64,000 nt of DNA from positions 1,426,001 through 1,490,000 of the forward strand of contig OZ243922.1 in NCBI GenBank assembly GCA_965213905.1, given 5' to 3'. Source of the stretch: SIRX01 sp965213905. GTDB lineage: Bacteria; Actinomycetota; Rubrobacteria; Rubrobacterales; Rubrobacteraceae. The position numbers were made by a program, and so were the translations under genes. The notes beneath the pieces are model-generated. The model was not told the DNA's origin, did no database searches, and worked only from the letters and a program-made list of their open reading frames with translations. Below, piece by piece: positions 1-7,592 of this stretch. Every line of letters starts with the position of its first letter. The stretch's first letter is position 1.

Positions 1-191
1 AGCTCTTCCAGCAGAGCCTCCGGACTTTCTTCTTCTGCGTCCCAGGGCATCTCGCGGACGTGGTCTTTCCAGTAGGTAAAGAACACGTCCGCGCCGCAGG
101 CGGCGAGCGCCCGGCAGATGGCGGCGCCGATCCCTCCCCGCCGGCCCGCGCCGGTGACCATCGCCACCTTGCCGTCCAGGTTCTGCGTCAA
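1..191 (-). CDS. SDR family oxidoreductase, N-terminal part (cut by window start)
   Basis: The first 63 codons of a short-chain dehydrogenase/reductase are visible; the rest lies outside the window. Read from a TTG at 191, the protein begins with the Rossmann nucleotide-binding turn (TGAGRRGGIGAAI), typical of FabG-like NAD(P)H-dependent reductases, followed by an arginine-free beta2 region (CGADVFFTYW). The TTG is chosen because GGGAGG lies 8 bases upstream and the TTG overlaps the TGA of the upstream broken MazG-like gene (TTGA), which suggests a former coupled operon. The substrate cannot be judged because the catalytic Ser-Tyr-Lys region is missing from the window. Confidence 0.8.
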   Translation of the reverse strand, partial: MTQNLDGKVAMVTGAGRRGGIGAAICRALAACGADVFFTYWKDHVREMPWDAEEESPEALLEE

Positions 192-540
192 TCCTCTCGA
201 CCTCCCGAGCCCGCGCAGCCTCTGCGCCGGAGCCGTTCGTCGTATTTTTTCAGTGACCCTTGCAGCGCCGTTTGCAAGTCTACGCCGGTGCTGTTGGCGA
301 GGCAGACCAGAGAAAAGAAAACGTCCCCAAGTTCATTTGATCAGCCGTCCGTCGGTTCTCCGAAAGTCCGGCGGCCGTAGTTGGTGTTCTTAGGTATTCT
401 TTCGACAACTCGCCGGCCTCGGATGAGAGGTCCAGGAGTTGGGCGTATGCCGGCGCCTCGATCCCATGCTCTTCGATGAAATCCGTTACTGTCTGCTGAA
501 AATCCGGGAGTTCTCCCGACTTGTCCTCCGGATGGTCCAC
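188..540 (-). pseudogene. MazG-like nucleotide pyrophosphohydrolase, frameshifted remnant
   Basis: The gene starts at GTG 540 after GGAGGG and first reads like a MazG-type NTP pyrophosphohydrolase, with the acidic helix LSSEAGELSKEYL. Just after this helix (near 385-392) the reading frame shifts: the next frame reads NTNYGRRTFGEPTDG, then an in-frame TGA (about 341), then NELGDVFFSLVCLAN, which is the second conserved MazG metal-binding segment. The reading then continues to a TGA at 188-190 that overlaps the SDR start. Two lesions therefore separate the two halves of one active site. Known members clean up non-canonical NTPs. It could be a true pseudogene or two assembly errors; both halves are otherwise well conserved, so decay would be recent. 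Confidence 0.75.
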
Positions 541-716
541 TTTATAGCCCTCCAGGCTCGCGGGGTCTTGTTCGTTTCGGAGCCTCCGCGGTTTGGAACG
601 CCCACTCCGATGGTAGAAACGGACTGCTGCGCGAATAGTAGTTCAATAGTAGTTCGAATGGTAGCTGACTCTACCGTTTTTGTCGTCGGCAACATAGTTT
701 TTAGGGAGGAACCCAA

Positions 717-1691
717 ATGAGAATAGGTTACAAGTTGGCCGCAGAAATTTACTCACCCCAGGAGATCGTGCGCCAGACCGTGCGGGCCGAGGAAGCTGGG
801 TTCGATTTTGTCGAGGTCAGCGACCACTTCCATCCCTGGTTCGACAGCCAGGGCCATTCCGGTTTTGCCTGGTCCATGCTCGCCGCCGCCGCGGCCCGCA
901 CCGAGAGCATCGAGCTGGCCACCGGCGTTACCTGCCCCTTTATCCGTTACCATCCGGCCATTATCGCCCAGGCCGCCGCAACGACGGCGCTGCTCTCCGG
1001 GGGACGTTTTACCCTGGGGGTCGGGGCCGGTGAGCAGCTCAGCGAACACATTGTCGGGCAGGGTTGGCCGGCGGTGGGCGTGCGGCACGAGATGTTTCGC
1101 GAGTCTTTAGAGATCATTCGTCTTTTGTGGTCCGGTGGATTTCACTCTTACGACGGTAAGCACCTCAAGCTCGAAGACGCCCGGGCCTTTGACCTGCCGG
1201 AGACTCTGCCGCAGATCATCGTGGCAATTGGCGGTCCTTCTTCGGCCCGCATCGCCGCCGAACTTGGGGACGGCATCTTCACCACGGACCCGGATCCTAC
1301 CCTGACTAACGCCTACGCCGAGGCGGGTGGAACCGGGCCCCGGTACACCGAGGTACCGCTCTCTTGGGCGCCAAACGAAGAGGACGCCGTTAGCTCGGCC
1401 CACGAGAAGTTCCGCTTCGGCCTTATGGACTGGAAAGTCTTGGCGGAGCTGCCGAACACGAAAAACTTCGAGTCTGCCACCTCGTTTGTCACCGAGGAAG
1501 ACGTGGCCGGAACGTTCGCCTGCGGGCCGGATGCCGAACAACACCTGGCCATCGCCCAGCAGTTCGTGGACGCCGGCTTCGACCACCTCGCGCTAATAAA
1601 CGCCGGCCCCGACCCGGATGGTTTCTTCGACTTCTTCACAAATGAGCTTGCCGGGCCGGTGCGGTCGCTGACGTCTCAGGCAAACTCATAA
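717..1691 (+). CDS. LLM-class F420-dependent oxidoreductase (F420-G6PDH-like family)
   Basis: This 324-aa protein belongs to the luciferase-like monooxygenase superfamily, in the subgroup related to F420-dependent glucose-6-phosphate dehydrogenase. It begins with MRIGYKLAAEIYSP, has the conserved EVSDHFHPW segment (residues about 34-42) that contributes to F420 and substrate binding, and contains ATGVTCPFIRYHPAIIAQA and LGVGAGEQLSEHIVG, both hallmarks of this subgroup. Enzymes of this type transfer hydride between a sugar phosphate or similar substrate and the deazaflavin F420; the exact substrate here is unknown. A strong GGGAGGA lies 7 bases before the ATG. The gene stands alone, opposite the flanking minus-strand genes. 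A hairpin follows it. Confidence 0.9.
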   Translation: MRIGYKLAAEIYSPQEIVRQTVRAEEAGFDFVEVSDHFHPWFDSQGHSGFAWSMLAAAAARTESIELATGVTCPFIRYHPAIIAQAAATTALLSGGRFTLGVGAGEQLSEHIVGQGWPAVGVRHEMFRESLEIIRLLWSGGFHSYDGKHLKLEDARAFDLPETLPQIIVAIGGPSSARIAAELGDGIFTTDPDPTLTNAYAEAGGTGPRYTEVPLSWAPNEEDAVSSAHEKFRFGLMDWKVLAELPNTKNFESATSFVTEEDVAGTFACGPDAEQHLAIAQQFVDAGFDHLALINAGPDPDGFFDFFTNELAGPVRSLTSQANS

Positions 1692-1714
1692 GGTGTTTGT
1701 TGGCGTCTATTTTC

Positions 1715-1740
1715 GGTGTAGGCCTTATACGCCTTACACC
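1715..1740. terminator. Inverted repeat between convergent genes
   Basis: GGTGTAGGC, a short loop, then GCCTTACACC can form a stem with one bulged base just after the F420 oxidoreductase stop codon, between two convergent genes. There is no T-run, so factor-independent termination is weakly supported. Confidence 0.35.
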
Positions 1741-1756
1741 TTATGGATGCTACTGA

Positions 1757-2281
1757 TTACTGATGGGCAGACCCGCGACCGAGCCAGCCGTCCCGGCGTT
1801 CCTTGAGCCACGTCGTACGCAGTCTTTCTGCTGCCCGCCGGAACGGCATGTCCTCTTCGGAGAGCTCTTCTATGCGCTTGTAGGATGTTTTTCCGTTGCT
1901 CATCAGCGTCACCAACTCTTGCTCCGCCTGATTCTGGTCGGCGGCGGCTAGCCGCCGCAACGCTTCCGGGGGTTCTCCCGGTTGGGGCTCGCCAAGCAAT
2001 CTGGCGAGTTGGCCCTCTTTGCGCAACTCCAGGTTCTTGTGCTCCGTCTGGACGAACGCTTCCCAGGCCGCGAGTCTGGCCCGGCGGGTCTCCTCTTGCT
2101 TGGCCAGACGCCGCTCCTCGTTCTGGACCCTGCTGCGCTCTGCAGCCAGTTCCTGTTCCTGCTTCCAGGAGGGGTTTTCGGGCTCGCGCTGCGGCCCCTC
2201 GTTGTCAGCCGGCCCCGCGGGCCCCACGGGCCCTACGGGCTCCCCGTCCGCCATGCCAGTTGGCTCCTGATCTTTGTGCAC
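1757..2281 (-). CDS. Hypothetical coiled-coil protein with a collagen-like segment
   Basis: I do not recognise this protein. From GTG 2281 it is 174 aa: a short acidic head, a Gly-Pro-rich collagen-like stretch (EPVGPVGPAGPA, residues about 14-26), then a long highly charged helical region rich in Glu, Arg, Gln and Ala (about 45-110) expected to form a coiled coil, and a basic C-terminal part with tryptophans. No signal peptide or membrane span is seen. The GTG is preferred over an ATG 13 codons upstream (2320) because GGAAGGAAAG lies just before it, while the ATG has no ribosome-binding site. A scaffold or filament role is possible but not shown. Confidence 0.65.
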   Translation of the reverse strand: MHKDQEPTGMADGEPVGPVGPAGPADNEGPQREPENPSWKQEQELAAERSRVQNEERRLAKQEETRRARLAAWEAFVQTEHKNLELRKEGQLARLLGEPQPGEPPEALRRLAAADQNQAEQELVTLMSNGKTSYKRIEELSEEDMPFRRAAERLRTTWLKERRDGWLGRGSAHQ

Positions 2282-2320
2282 GGCGCTTTCCTTCCCGGGA
2301 CTGGCCCAAAATACAAACAT

Positions 2321-2682
2321 TCGGGCCGACGATGGCCGGCCCGTGAGATAAGCGCTGATAGTGACACAACGCCAGTGCTTACGTCTAGCTAGTCGGTCTT
2401 CCTGTTCGTCGGCCCTTTATTTCCTCATAGGGGTATAGTGACAGTGATATTATTGTACCACAAATTACTAAATGGTATTAGCCTACGAAACTGTATCCAT
2501 CCCCACGCCGGCCGTCTGCGGGGTTCGCGGTCTCCGGTCGTAGAATTTCTCGGCGTAGCCCCGGCTCCCAGCCCCCAAAGAGAGCGTGTTCGGCCGGTTT
2601 CCGGGTATACCTTCCACGTTTTAGGAAGCCCCCGGCGGGCGGGCCGCGGGCCGGGCCGGAGGTTATTCGGTGGGCTGTCTCT
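2321..2682. other. Intergenic region, no supported gene
   Basis: An AT-rich block (about 2430-2500) contains ATTGTA at 2452-2457, which on the minus strand reads TACAAT, a good -10 box that could serve the coiled-coil gene through a leader of about 170 bases. The rest (2500-2670) is GC-rich and likely to fold, but I recognise no RNA family. Reading frames here have no ribosome-binding sites or family resemblance. Confidence 0.4.
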
Positions 2683-2712
2683 TTGCAAAATGTGACCCAG
2701 ATCAAAGCGGTG

Positions 2713-2718
2713 TACAAT
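2713..2718 (+). promoter_or_regulatory. -10 box TACAAT directly upstream of a start codon
   Basis: TACAAT lies 6 bases before the ATG at 2725. With normal spacing transcription would begin at or next to the ATG, giving a leaderless mRNA. There is no Shine-Dalgarno sequence, which fits. This box decides the start of the gene below. Confidence 0.55.
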
Positions 2719-2724
2719 CCAGTT

Positions 2725-2973
2725 ATGGCGGTTTTTCGTTACGGGAGGGCGTACTACGAGGAGGGGGAGTTCGTGCGGCGCACGGACGCGACGCCGGGTG
2801 ACGAGCTGGACCCCGTCGTGCGCGTCGGGGAGAACTTGGGGACGGTCGAGATACCCTGCGGCAAGGTGGACTGCCGGAGCAACTGTCTGGAATATATGGT
2901 GCGGGCGGCCCGGCTTCAGAAAGACTACCCGCTGGCGGAATGCAAGATCTCCCCACTCGTAAGTATTCTTTAG
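2725..2973 (+). CDS. Hypothetical 82-aa protein with four cysteines
   Basis: I do not recognise this small protein. It is acidic at the N-terminus (YYEEGEFVRRTDATPGDELD) and ends in a cysteine-bearing segment with the pattern C-x4-C-x3-C (IPCGKVDCRSNCLEY) plus a fourth Cys (LAECK) about 20 residues later, a spacing that could bind a metal ion or form disulphides. The start at ATG 2725 is chosen because a TACAAT -10 box lies 6 bases upstream, implying leaderless translation; an in-frame ATG 14 codons earlier (2683) would place that box inside the coding sequence. It stands alone between convergent minus-strand genes. Confidence 0.55.
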   Translation: MAVFRYGRAYYEEGEFVRRTDATPGDELDPVVRVGENLGTVEIPCGKVDCRSNCLEYMVRAARLQKDYPLAECKISPLVSIL

Positions 2974-3134
2974 CTACGGGACTATGAGGCTTCAAGCCTT
3001 GACTTTCAGGTAAGTTTCCGTCGGAAGAAGTATTCGATTTACCGGTCCTCCAGTGAGACGGCGATGCATTCCCTACAACTGCTACAGACTGCGCTGCGCG
3101 GGTAGATATTGGGCTGAAACCTGATACCCGGAGC

Positions 3135-3692
3135 TTACACGTCCTCGTAGTCGTATTGCTTTTGTTCGGGGAGACGGCCCGCGGTGTACAGGCGGAAGAG
3201 TGGTCCTCCACCGAGGGGGGCGAGGAAAAGCCCGGCGAGGCCGGCGGGTAGAAGGTCGCGGGCGATGGACCACGCCACGAGCAGCGGGGTTCCGGGGGCG
3301 AATTGGGAACTCTGGATAAGGCTTAAAGTATCGAGAACTCCGCCGCCGGGGAGTAATCCCGAGGCGTAGGCGCCGAGGGTGAGCAGGCCGGAGATCAGGC
3401 CCATGAGCAGCGCGAGGCCCAGGCTCAGGGTGAAGCGGGTGCCGAGCGAGGCCGATTGCTCGCGGCTGCCGCCCCGGCGGACGAGCAAGAGCCCGCCGAA
3501 GATCGGAGCGGAGATCAGGCCGGCGATCAAACCAGCCCCCATGTACACGGTGACGAGCCGGGTGAAACTTCCTTCGCCACCTTCTCCTCCCTGGAGCAGC
3601 AAGAGTATGATGGGGCTCGGAAAAAGAGACTTTATGAGCGCGAACCCCAGGCCGTATATGGCGCCGAGCCCTAAGAGGCGGACAAAGGTCAT
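3135..3692 (-). CDS. Hypothetical multi-pass membrane protein
   Basis: This 185-aa protein has about five hydrophobic segments (roughly residues 4-34, 45-70, 86-112, 118-135 and 137-163) separated by short glycine-rich or charged turns (QGGEGGEGSF, RRGGSREQS). The C-terminal tail (RLPEQKQYDYEDV) is charged and probably cytoplasmic. I cannot assign a family. The ATG at 3692 has GAGAGGCGG about 5 bases upstream. A TATAAT -10 box on this strand (positions 3853-3848) about 155 bases upstream may be its promoter, with no clear -35 box. Confidence 0.7.
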   Translation of the reverse strand: MTFVRLLGLGAIYGLGFALIKSLFPSPIILLLLQGGEGGEGSFTRLVTVYMGAGLIAGLISAPIFGGLLLVRRGGSREQSASLGTRFTLSLGLALLMGLISGLLTLGAYASGLLPGGGVLDTLSLIQSSQFAPGTPLLVAWSIARDLLPAGLAGLFLAPLGGGPLFRLYTAGRLPEQKQYDYEDV

Positions 3693-3910
3693 TGTCCGCC
3701 TCTCGTGCCGGGCCCTGCCGCGCGGTCGGTAGCTGTCCCGAAAAAAGCAAGGCTAGCCGGAGCGTCGGCCGGCGTGGAGGCCGAGGCGAAGTTCCACACA
3801 ACTCCTCCGGTTGACAAGGGATGGCGGATAAAACTTATCATTACGCCATTATAGATACCCTTCACGCCCCGGAACGTCAGCAATACTTTTCACGAGGCCC
3901 CGGAAAACCA

Positions 3911-5302
3911 CTACTCTACGCCCTCGCCGCCGGTGTTCTCCTCGACCCAAACGGTCTTGGCGTTGACGAACTCCCGGATGCCGAAGACCGAGAGCTCCCG
4001 GCCGTAGCCGGATTCTTTCACGCCGCCGAAAGGAACTTCCGGGGTGGATTCGGTCATCTTGTTTATGTAGACCATGCCGGCTTCGATCTCTTCTACGAAC
4101 TGCTCCCGCTCTTCTTCGTCATTCGTCCACGCGCTGGAGCTTAGGCCGAAGGGGCTGTCGTTGGCGAGCCGGATGGCTTCGTCTATGTCGCCCACCCGGA
4201 ACATGGAGGCGACGGGGCCGAAGATCTCCTCCTTGTAAGCCGGAGAATCCTCGGGAATGTCCGTGAGTACGGTCGGCGGGTAGAAGTTTCCGGGACCGTC
4301 CAGCGGCTTGCCGCCGGTTAGAACCCGCGCCCCGGCGTCCACCGAGTCCCGGACCTGCTGATCCACGTCTTCTAACATCTGCCCCGTCGCCAGAGGTCCC
4401 ATATCCGAGGCGTCGTCCATCGGGTCGCCCACTTTGAGCGCCGACATCGCCTCCACGTAGCGGCGCTCGAAGTCTTCGGCGATCTCCTCGTGGATGATGA
4501 AGCGCTTGGCGTTGATGCACGACTGGCCGTTGTTGAGCGTCCGGGCCGTTACGGCGGTAGAGACGGCTTCGTCGAGGTCCGCTGAAGGCATCACGATAAA
4601 CGGGTCGCTCCCGCCGAGTTCCAGGACGGTCTTTTTAATGTTCTCCCCGGCTTCGGCGGCGACCTTGCTGCCGGCCGGTCCGCTGCCGGTAAGGGTTGCG
4701 GCCCTGACCCGCGGGTCGTCTATGACGGCCTGGACGCCTTTGCTCCCGATCAGGAGCGTCTGGAAGGCGCCTTCCGGGAAACCCGCCCGGTGTATTACGT
4801 CTTCTATGGCGAGGGCGCACCGGGGGACGTTGGAGGCGTGCTTTAGCAGGATCACGTTCCCCGCCATAAGCCCCGGCGCGGCGTGCCGGAAGACTTGCCA
4901 GAACGGGAAGTTCCACGGCATCACGGCGAGCACCGGCCCGATGGGCTGGTAGCGGACGTAGACCTTGGCGCCCTCCATTTCTATCTCTTCGTCGGCCATA
5001 AAGCGTTCGGCGTTCTCCACGTAGTAGCGGCAGCCCCGGGCGCACTTGTTTGCCTCGGCGACGGCGGCGGCCAGGGGCTTTCCCATCTCCTCTGTTATGG
5101 TGCGGCCCAGCTCTTCGGCCTCTTCCTCCAGGATCTCCGCCGCCCGGGTAAGCATCTGCGCCCGCTCCCCGAACGAGGTTTTACGGTATTCGTCGTAGGT
5201 TTCGGCGGCGCGTTGGAGTTTCTCTTCTACCTGTTCGTCGGTGAGCGGGTCGAAGGTCTCTACTTCTTCGCCGGTCGCCGGGTTGATGGTGGATATAGCC
5301 AT
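3911..5302 (-). CDS. NAD(P)-dependent aldehyde dehydrogenase (succinate-semialdehyde dehydrogenase type)
   Basis: A complete 463-aa aldehyde dehydrogenase of the GabD1/SSADH type. It has the conserved PWNFPFWQVFRHAAPGLMAGN segment, the catalytic cysteine C262 in NNGQSCINAKRF, the active-site glutamate in LELGGSDPF, and the C-terminal PFGGVKESGYGRE. Proteins of this subgroup oxidise succinic semialdehyde or related short aldehydes to the acid with NADP+ or NAD+ in the cytoplasm. No GABA transaminase is nearby, so the source of aldehyde is unknown. The start at ATG 5302 is set by GGAGGG just upstream; reading could extend to 5389 but that part has no ribosome-binding site and would cover a promoter-operator region. 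A 7-bp-arm palindrome lies about 36 bases upstream. Confidence 0.9.
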   Translation of the reverse strand: MAISTINPATGEEVETFDPLTDEQVEEKLQRAAETYDEYRKTSFGERAQMLTRAAEILEEEAEELGRTITEEMGKPLAAAVAEANKCARGCRYYVENAERFMADEEIEMEGAKVYVRYQPIGPVLAVMPWNFPFWQVFRHAAPGLMAGNVILLKHASNVPRCALAIEDVIHRAGFPEGAFQTLLIGSKGVQAVIDDPRVRAATLTGSGPAGSKVAAEAGENIKKTVLELGGSDPFIVMPSADLDEAVSTAVTARTLNNGQSCINAKRFIIHEEIAEDFERRYVEAMSALKVGDPMDDASDMGPLATGQMLEDVDQQVRDSVDAGARVLTGGKPLDGPGNFYPPTVLTDIPEDSPAYKEEIFGPVASMFRVGDIDEAIRLANDSPFGLSSSAWTNDEEEREQFVEEIEAGMVYINKMTESTPEVPFGGVKESGYGRELSVFGIREFVNAKTVWVEENTGGEGVE

Positions 5303-5337
5303 CTCTAGCCCTCCTCTAAACGTCCGTTGGTTCCCAC

Positions 5338-5355
5338 GGGTGTAAATATACACCC
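5338..5355. promoter_or_regulatory. Candidate operator for the aldehyde dehydrogenase gene
   Basis: GGGTGTAAATATACACCC has perfect 7-bp arms (GGGTGTA / TACACCC) around AATA. It lies 36-53 bases upstream of the dehydrogenase ATG and overlaps an AT-rich TATATT that could be the -10 box, so a bound repressor would block transcription. No regulator gene is adjacent. Confidence 0.5.
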
Positions 5356-5385
5356 TGTCTTCCGTGTACCCTCCGGACCCGGCGT

Positions 5386-6189
5386 TCAATCGGCTGCCGT
5401 GCGCCGTGCCTGATCCTCTAGGGCTCTTTCGAGTAGCCCGCGGAGTTCGGGATCGCGGGGGATCAACCGTCCGTCCAACTCCGCGACTTCTTCGATACCG
5501 CGGACGTTGTTAATACAGTAGAGGGGACCAACGAGTTCGGAGGGCAGTTCTCCTTCCCGGATGGCCCTGGCTTTCAGCAGCGCGCGACGGGCCACACCGC
5601 CGAGGGTCTTGCCGTCTAGCGGCGGGGTGCTCGGCACGCCTTCTACCGCGCCCACCAAGTTGGAGACCGTGGCCTCCAACAGCCGGCCGTCCCACGCGAA
5701 CAAGGCCTCGTCACAACCGGCCGCCTCGGCTTGTTGCAGGGCCAGTATGTTCGGGAGGTAGTTGAGGGTCTTGTGGGCCGCGAGCGGGCCGCGGGCGTCG
5801 GGGGCCGTGATGGCGCGCAGCGGTGGCCGGGGTTTCGGGGGGCCGGAGGCCGTGACGATCACCGTGGGCTCCGCAGAGTTTTTCGGGGACGGGCCGCTTC
5901 CGCCGGTGCCGCGCGTGACGGTTATCTTCACCACGCCCTCCTCCATTTCGAGGCGGGAGATCAGACCCCGGCAAGCGTTTCCGTACTCTTCTACCGGGGC
6001 GGCCGTTATGTACAGCGCCGCCGCATCCCGGAGCAGCCGCTCCAGGTGCCACTCCAGAAAGCGCGGGCTCCCGCCGGAGACCCGGATGGTGGTGAAGACC
6101 CCGTCACCGTAGGCGAGGCCGCGGTCGGTGACGGGCACGCGGGCTTTTTCCGCGGGCACGTAGGAGCCGTTGAGGTAGACGAGGCTCAC
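5386..6189 (-). CDS. pabC: Class IV aminotransferase family, aminodeoxychorismate lyase (PabC)
   Basis: This 267-aa protein has the fold-type IV PLP motifs: LAYGDGVFTTIRV (residues 26-36), HLERLL (48-53), the Schiff-base lysine K140 in AAHKTLNYLPN, and EATVSNLV (about 174-181). Members are branched-chain aminotransferases, D-amino-acid transaminases or 4-amino-4-deoxychorismate lyases. The upstream gene on the same strand encodes a PabB-type synthase, so release of 4-aminobenzoate for folate is the best call. The start is GTG 6189. The 30 bases between the two genes carry three copies of GGCTCAC, two within an exact GGCTCACAGGTAG repeat, which blurs the ribosome-binding site. Confidence 0.82.
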   Translation of the reverse strand: MSLVYLNGSYVPAEKARVPVTDRGLAYGDGVFTTIRVSGGSPRFLEWHLERLLRDAAALYITAAPVEEYGNACRGLISRLEMEEGVVKITVTRGTGGSGPSPKNSAEPTVIVTASGPPKPRPPLRAITAPDARGPLAAHKTLNYLPNILALQQAEAAGCDEALFAWDGRLLEATVSNLVGAVEGVPSTPPLDGKTLGGVARRALLKARAIREGELPSELVGPLYCINNVRGIEEVAELDGRLIPRDPELRGLLERALEDQARRTAAD

Positions 6190-6219
6190 AGGTAGGCAAG
6201 GCTCACAGGTAGCCGAGGC

Positions 6220-7527
6220 TCACGGTGGGCTCGCCCCCAGGCATTCGAGGAGGGCGGCGGCTTTTGCAACGGATTCCCGATACTCGCGGGCGGGGACCGA
6301 GTCGGCGACGATGCCGCCCCCGGCCTGGGCATAGGCCACACCGTCTTTGAGCAGGATGGTGCGGATGGCGATGTTCATGTCCACCGAGTTCTTACTCAAG
6401 CATCCGAAAGAGCCCGTGTAGAGAGAGCGCCGGACGGGTTCGAGTTCCTCGATGATCTCCATGCACCGTACTTTCGGGCAGCCGGTTATGGTGCCGCCGG
6501 GAAACATGCCGGCCAAAAGGTCCACCGGGTCTTTCTCCGGCGCGAGCACGCCGGCTATCTGGGAGACTATGTGGACGACGTGCGAGTATGTCTCGGTCGC
6601 CATCAACTCCTCTACCCGGACCGTGCCGTAGGCCGCGGTGCGCCCGAGATCGTTGCGCTCCAGATCCAGGATCATGGTGTGCTCCGCCCGCTCTTTGGGG
6701 TCTAACAACAACTCTGCCCCGTCCGTCTCCTCCCGCGGATACGTCCCGGCGATGGGTCGTGTAAAGACCTTCCGTCCCGAGAGCCGCACGAGCAACTCCG
6801 GCGAGCAGGAGACCGCCGCAAACCCGGGGAAAGACAGCATCCCGCCGTAGGGAGAGGGGTTCAGGGTCCGCAGCGCGCCGTAGAGCGCGACCGGGTCGTC
6901 GTCAAACGGCACCTCGAACCGCTGGGCGACATTGACCTGAAAAACGTCCCCGGCCCGGATGTACTCCCGGATCCGCCCCACCGCCCGCTCGTACCCGCCC
7001 CGTCCCATGCTCGACCGGGCCACAGAAACCGGCTCCCGGCGTTTACCGGAGGGCGGGTTGGCCCCCTCGAACGCCCGAACTATCGGGGTCGGATCCTCCC
7101 CCGCCGGAACGGAGACCCACGCCTCGCCGGCCCCGACGCCAACCGTGTAGCGGGGGAGCAGGAACTGGGCGACGGGCAGCCCCAGGTCGTCTTCGGCGAG
7201 GGTGGGCAAACGTTCCAGGTGACGTGCCGCGTCGTAGGAGAGATAGCCGAAGAGCCCGGCTCCGCCCTCCAGCGGGTCGGTGTCTCCGTCGGCCAGTTTC
7301 AGGGCTTCGCGCAGTGTTTCGAACGGGGAAGCGTCGTTCCCGACGACCAGGTGGTGTTCGGGCTCGAAGGCGAGTACGGAAGTCCCCCACCCCCCACCCT
7401 CCAGCAGGACAAATGGGTCCGCCCCGGTCTTCAGGCCCAGGGCCGGGACGAGGGCGGCCAGGTCGGGTAGGCCTTCCGTCGGGAAGCGGTGGATCTCCCG
7501 CTCCACGCTATCCGGGGCCTTTTTCAC
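6220..7527 (-). CDS. pabB: Aminodeoxychorismate synthase component I / chorismate-binding enzyme
   Basis: This is a chorismate-utilising enzyme (TrpE/PabB family, 435 aa from GTG 7527). Conserved parts include GDVFQVNVAQRF, PSPYGGMLSF, the core PIAGTYPREETDGAELL, DLERNDLGR and the magnesium-site region HIVSQI...PGGTITGCPK. Pairing with pabC points to PabB, which with a glutamine amidotransferase makes aminodeoxychorismate; no amidotransferase gene is in the window. The core motif is PIAGT rather than PIKGT of E. coli-type PabB, so anthranilate synthase cannot be excluded from sequence alone. The GTG at 7527 is preferred over an ATG at 7563 because TAGTAT lies 7 bases before it and the ATG has no ribosome-binding site. 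It is divergent from queG. Confidence 0.85.
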   Translation of the reverse strand: MKKAPDSVEREIHRFPTEGLPDLAALVPALGLKTGADPFVLLEGGGWGTSVLAFEPEHHLVVGNDASPFETLREALKLADGDTDPLEGGAGLFGYLSYDAARHLERLPTLAEDDLGLPVAQFLLPRYTVGVGAGEAWVSVPAGEDPTPIVRAFEGANPPSGKRREPVSVARSSMGRGGYERAVGRIREYIRAGDVFQVNVAQRFEVPFDDDPVALYGALRTLNPSPYGGMLSFPGFAAVSCSPELLVRLSGRKVFTRPIAGTYPREETDGAELLLDPKERAEHTMILDLERNDLGRTAAYGTVRVEELMATETYSHVVHIVSQIAGVLAPEKDPVDLLAGMFPGGTITGCPKVRCMEIIEELEPVRRSLYTGSFGCLSKNSVDMNIAIRTILLKDGVAYAQAGGGIVADSVPAREYRESVAKAAALLECLGASPP

Positions 7528-7577
7528 GGGCGCAATACTACCGCTTCGCCGGAAGCTCGTCATCCTGCCCCGGAGGT

Positions 7578-7583
7578 TACAAT
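7578..7583 (+). promoter_or_regulatory. -10 box TACAAT of queG
   Basis: TACAAT lies 9 bases before the queG ATG (7593), implying a leader of only one to three bases. The pabB promoter must lie in the same short divergent gap (TAGTAT at 7540-7535 on the minus strand). Confidence 0.5.
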
Positions 7584-7592
7584 TGGTGGTCC

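Noticed and set aside
3811..3816. Plus-strand -35 box TTGACA
   Set aside because: Nothing that looks like a gene follows on the plus strand, and no matching -10 box lies at a proper distance.
7224..7592. Long upstream extension of the queG reading frame
   Set aside because: It runs backwards through pabB on the other strand and has no ribosome-binding site; a -10 box precedes the later ATG.
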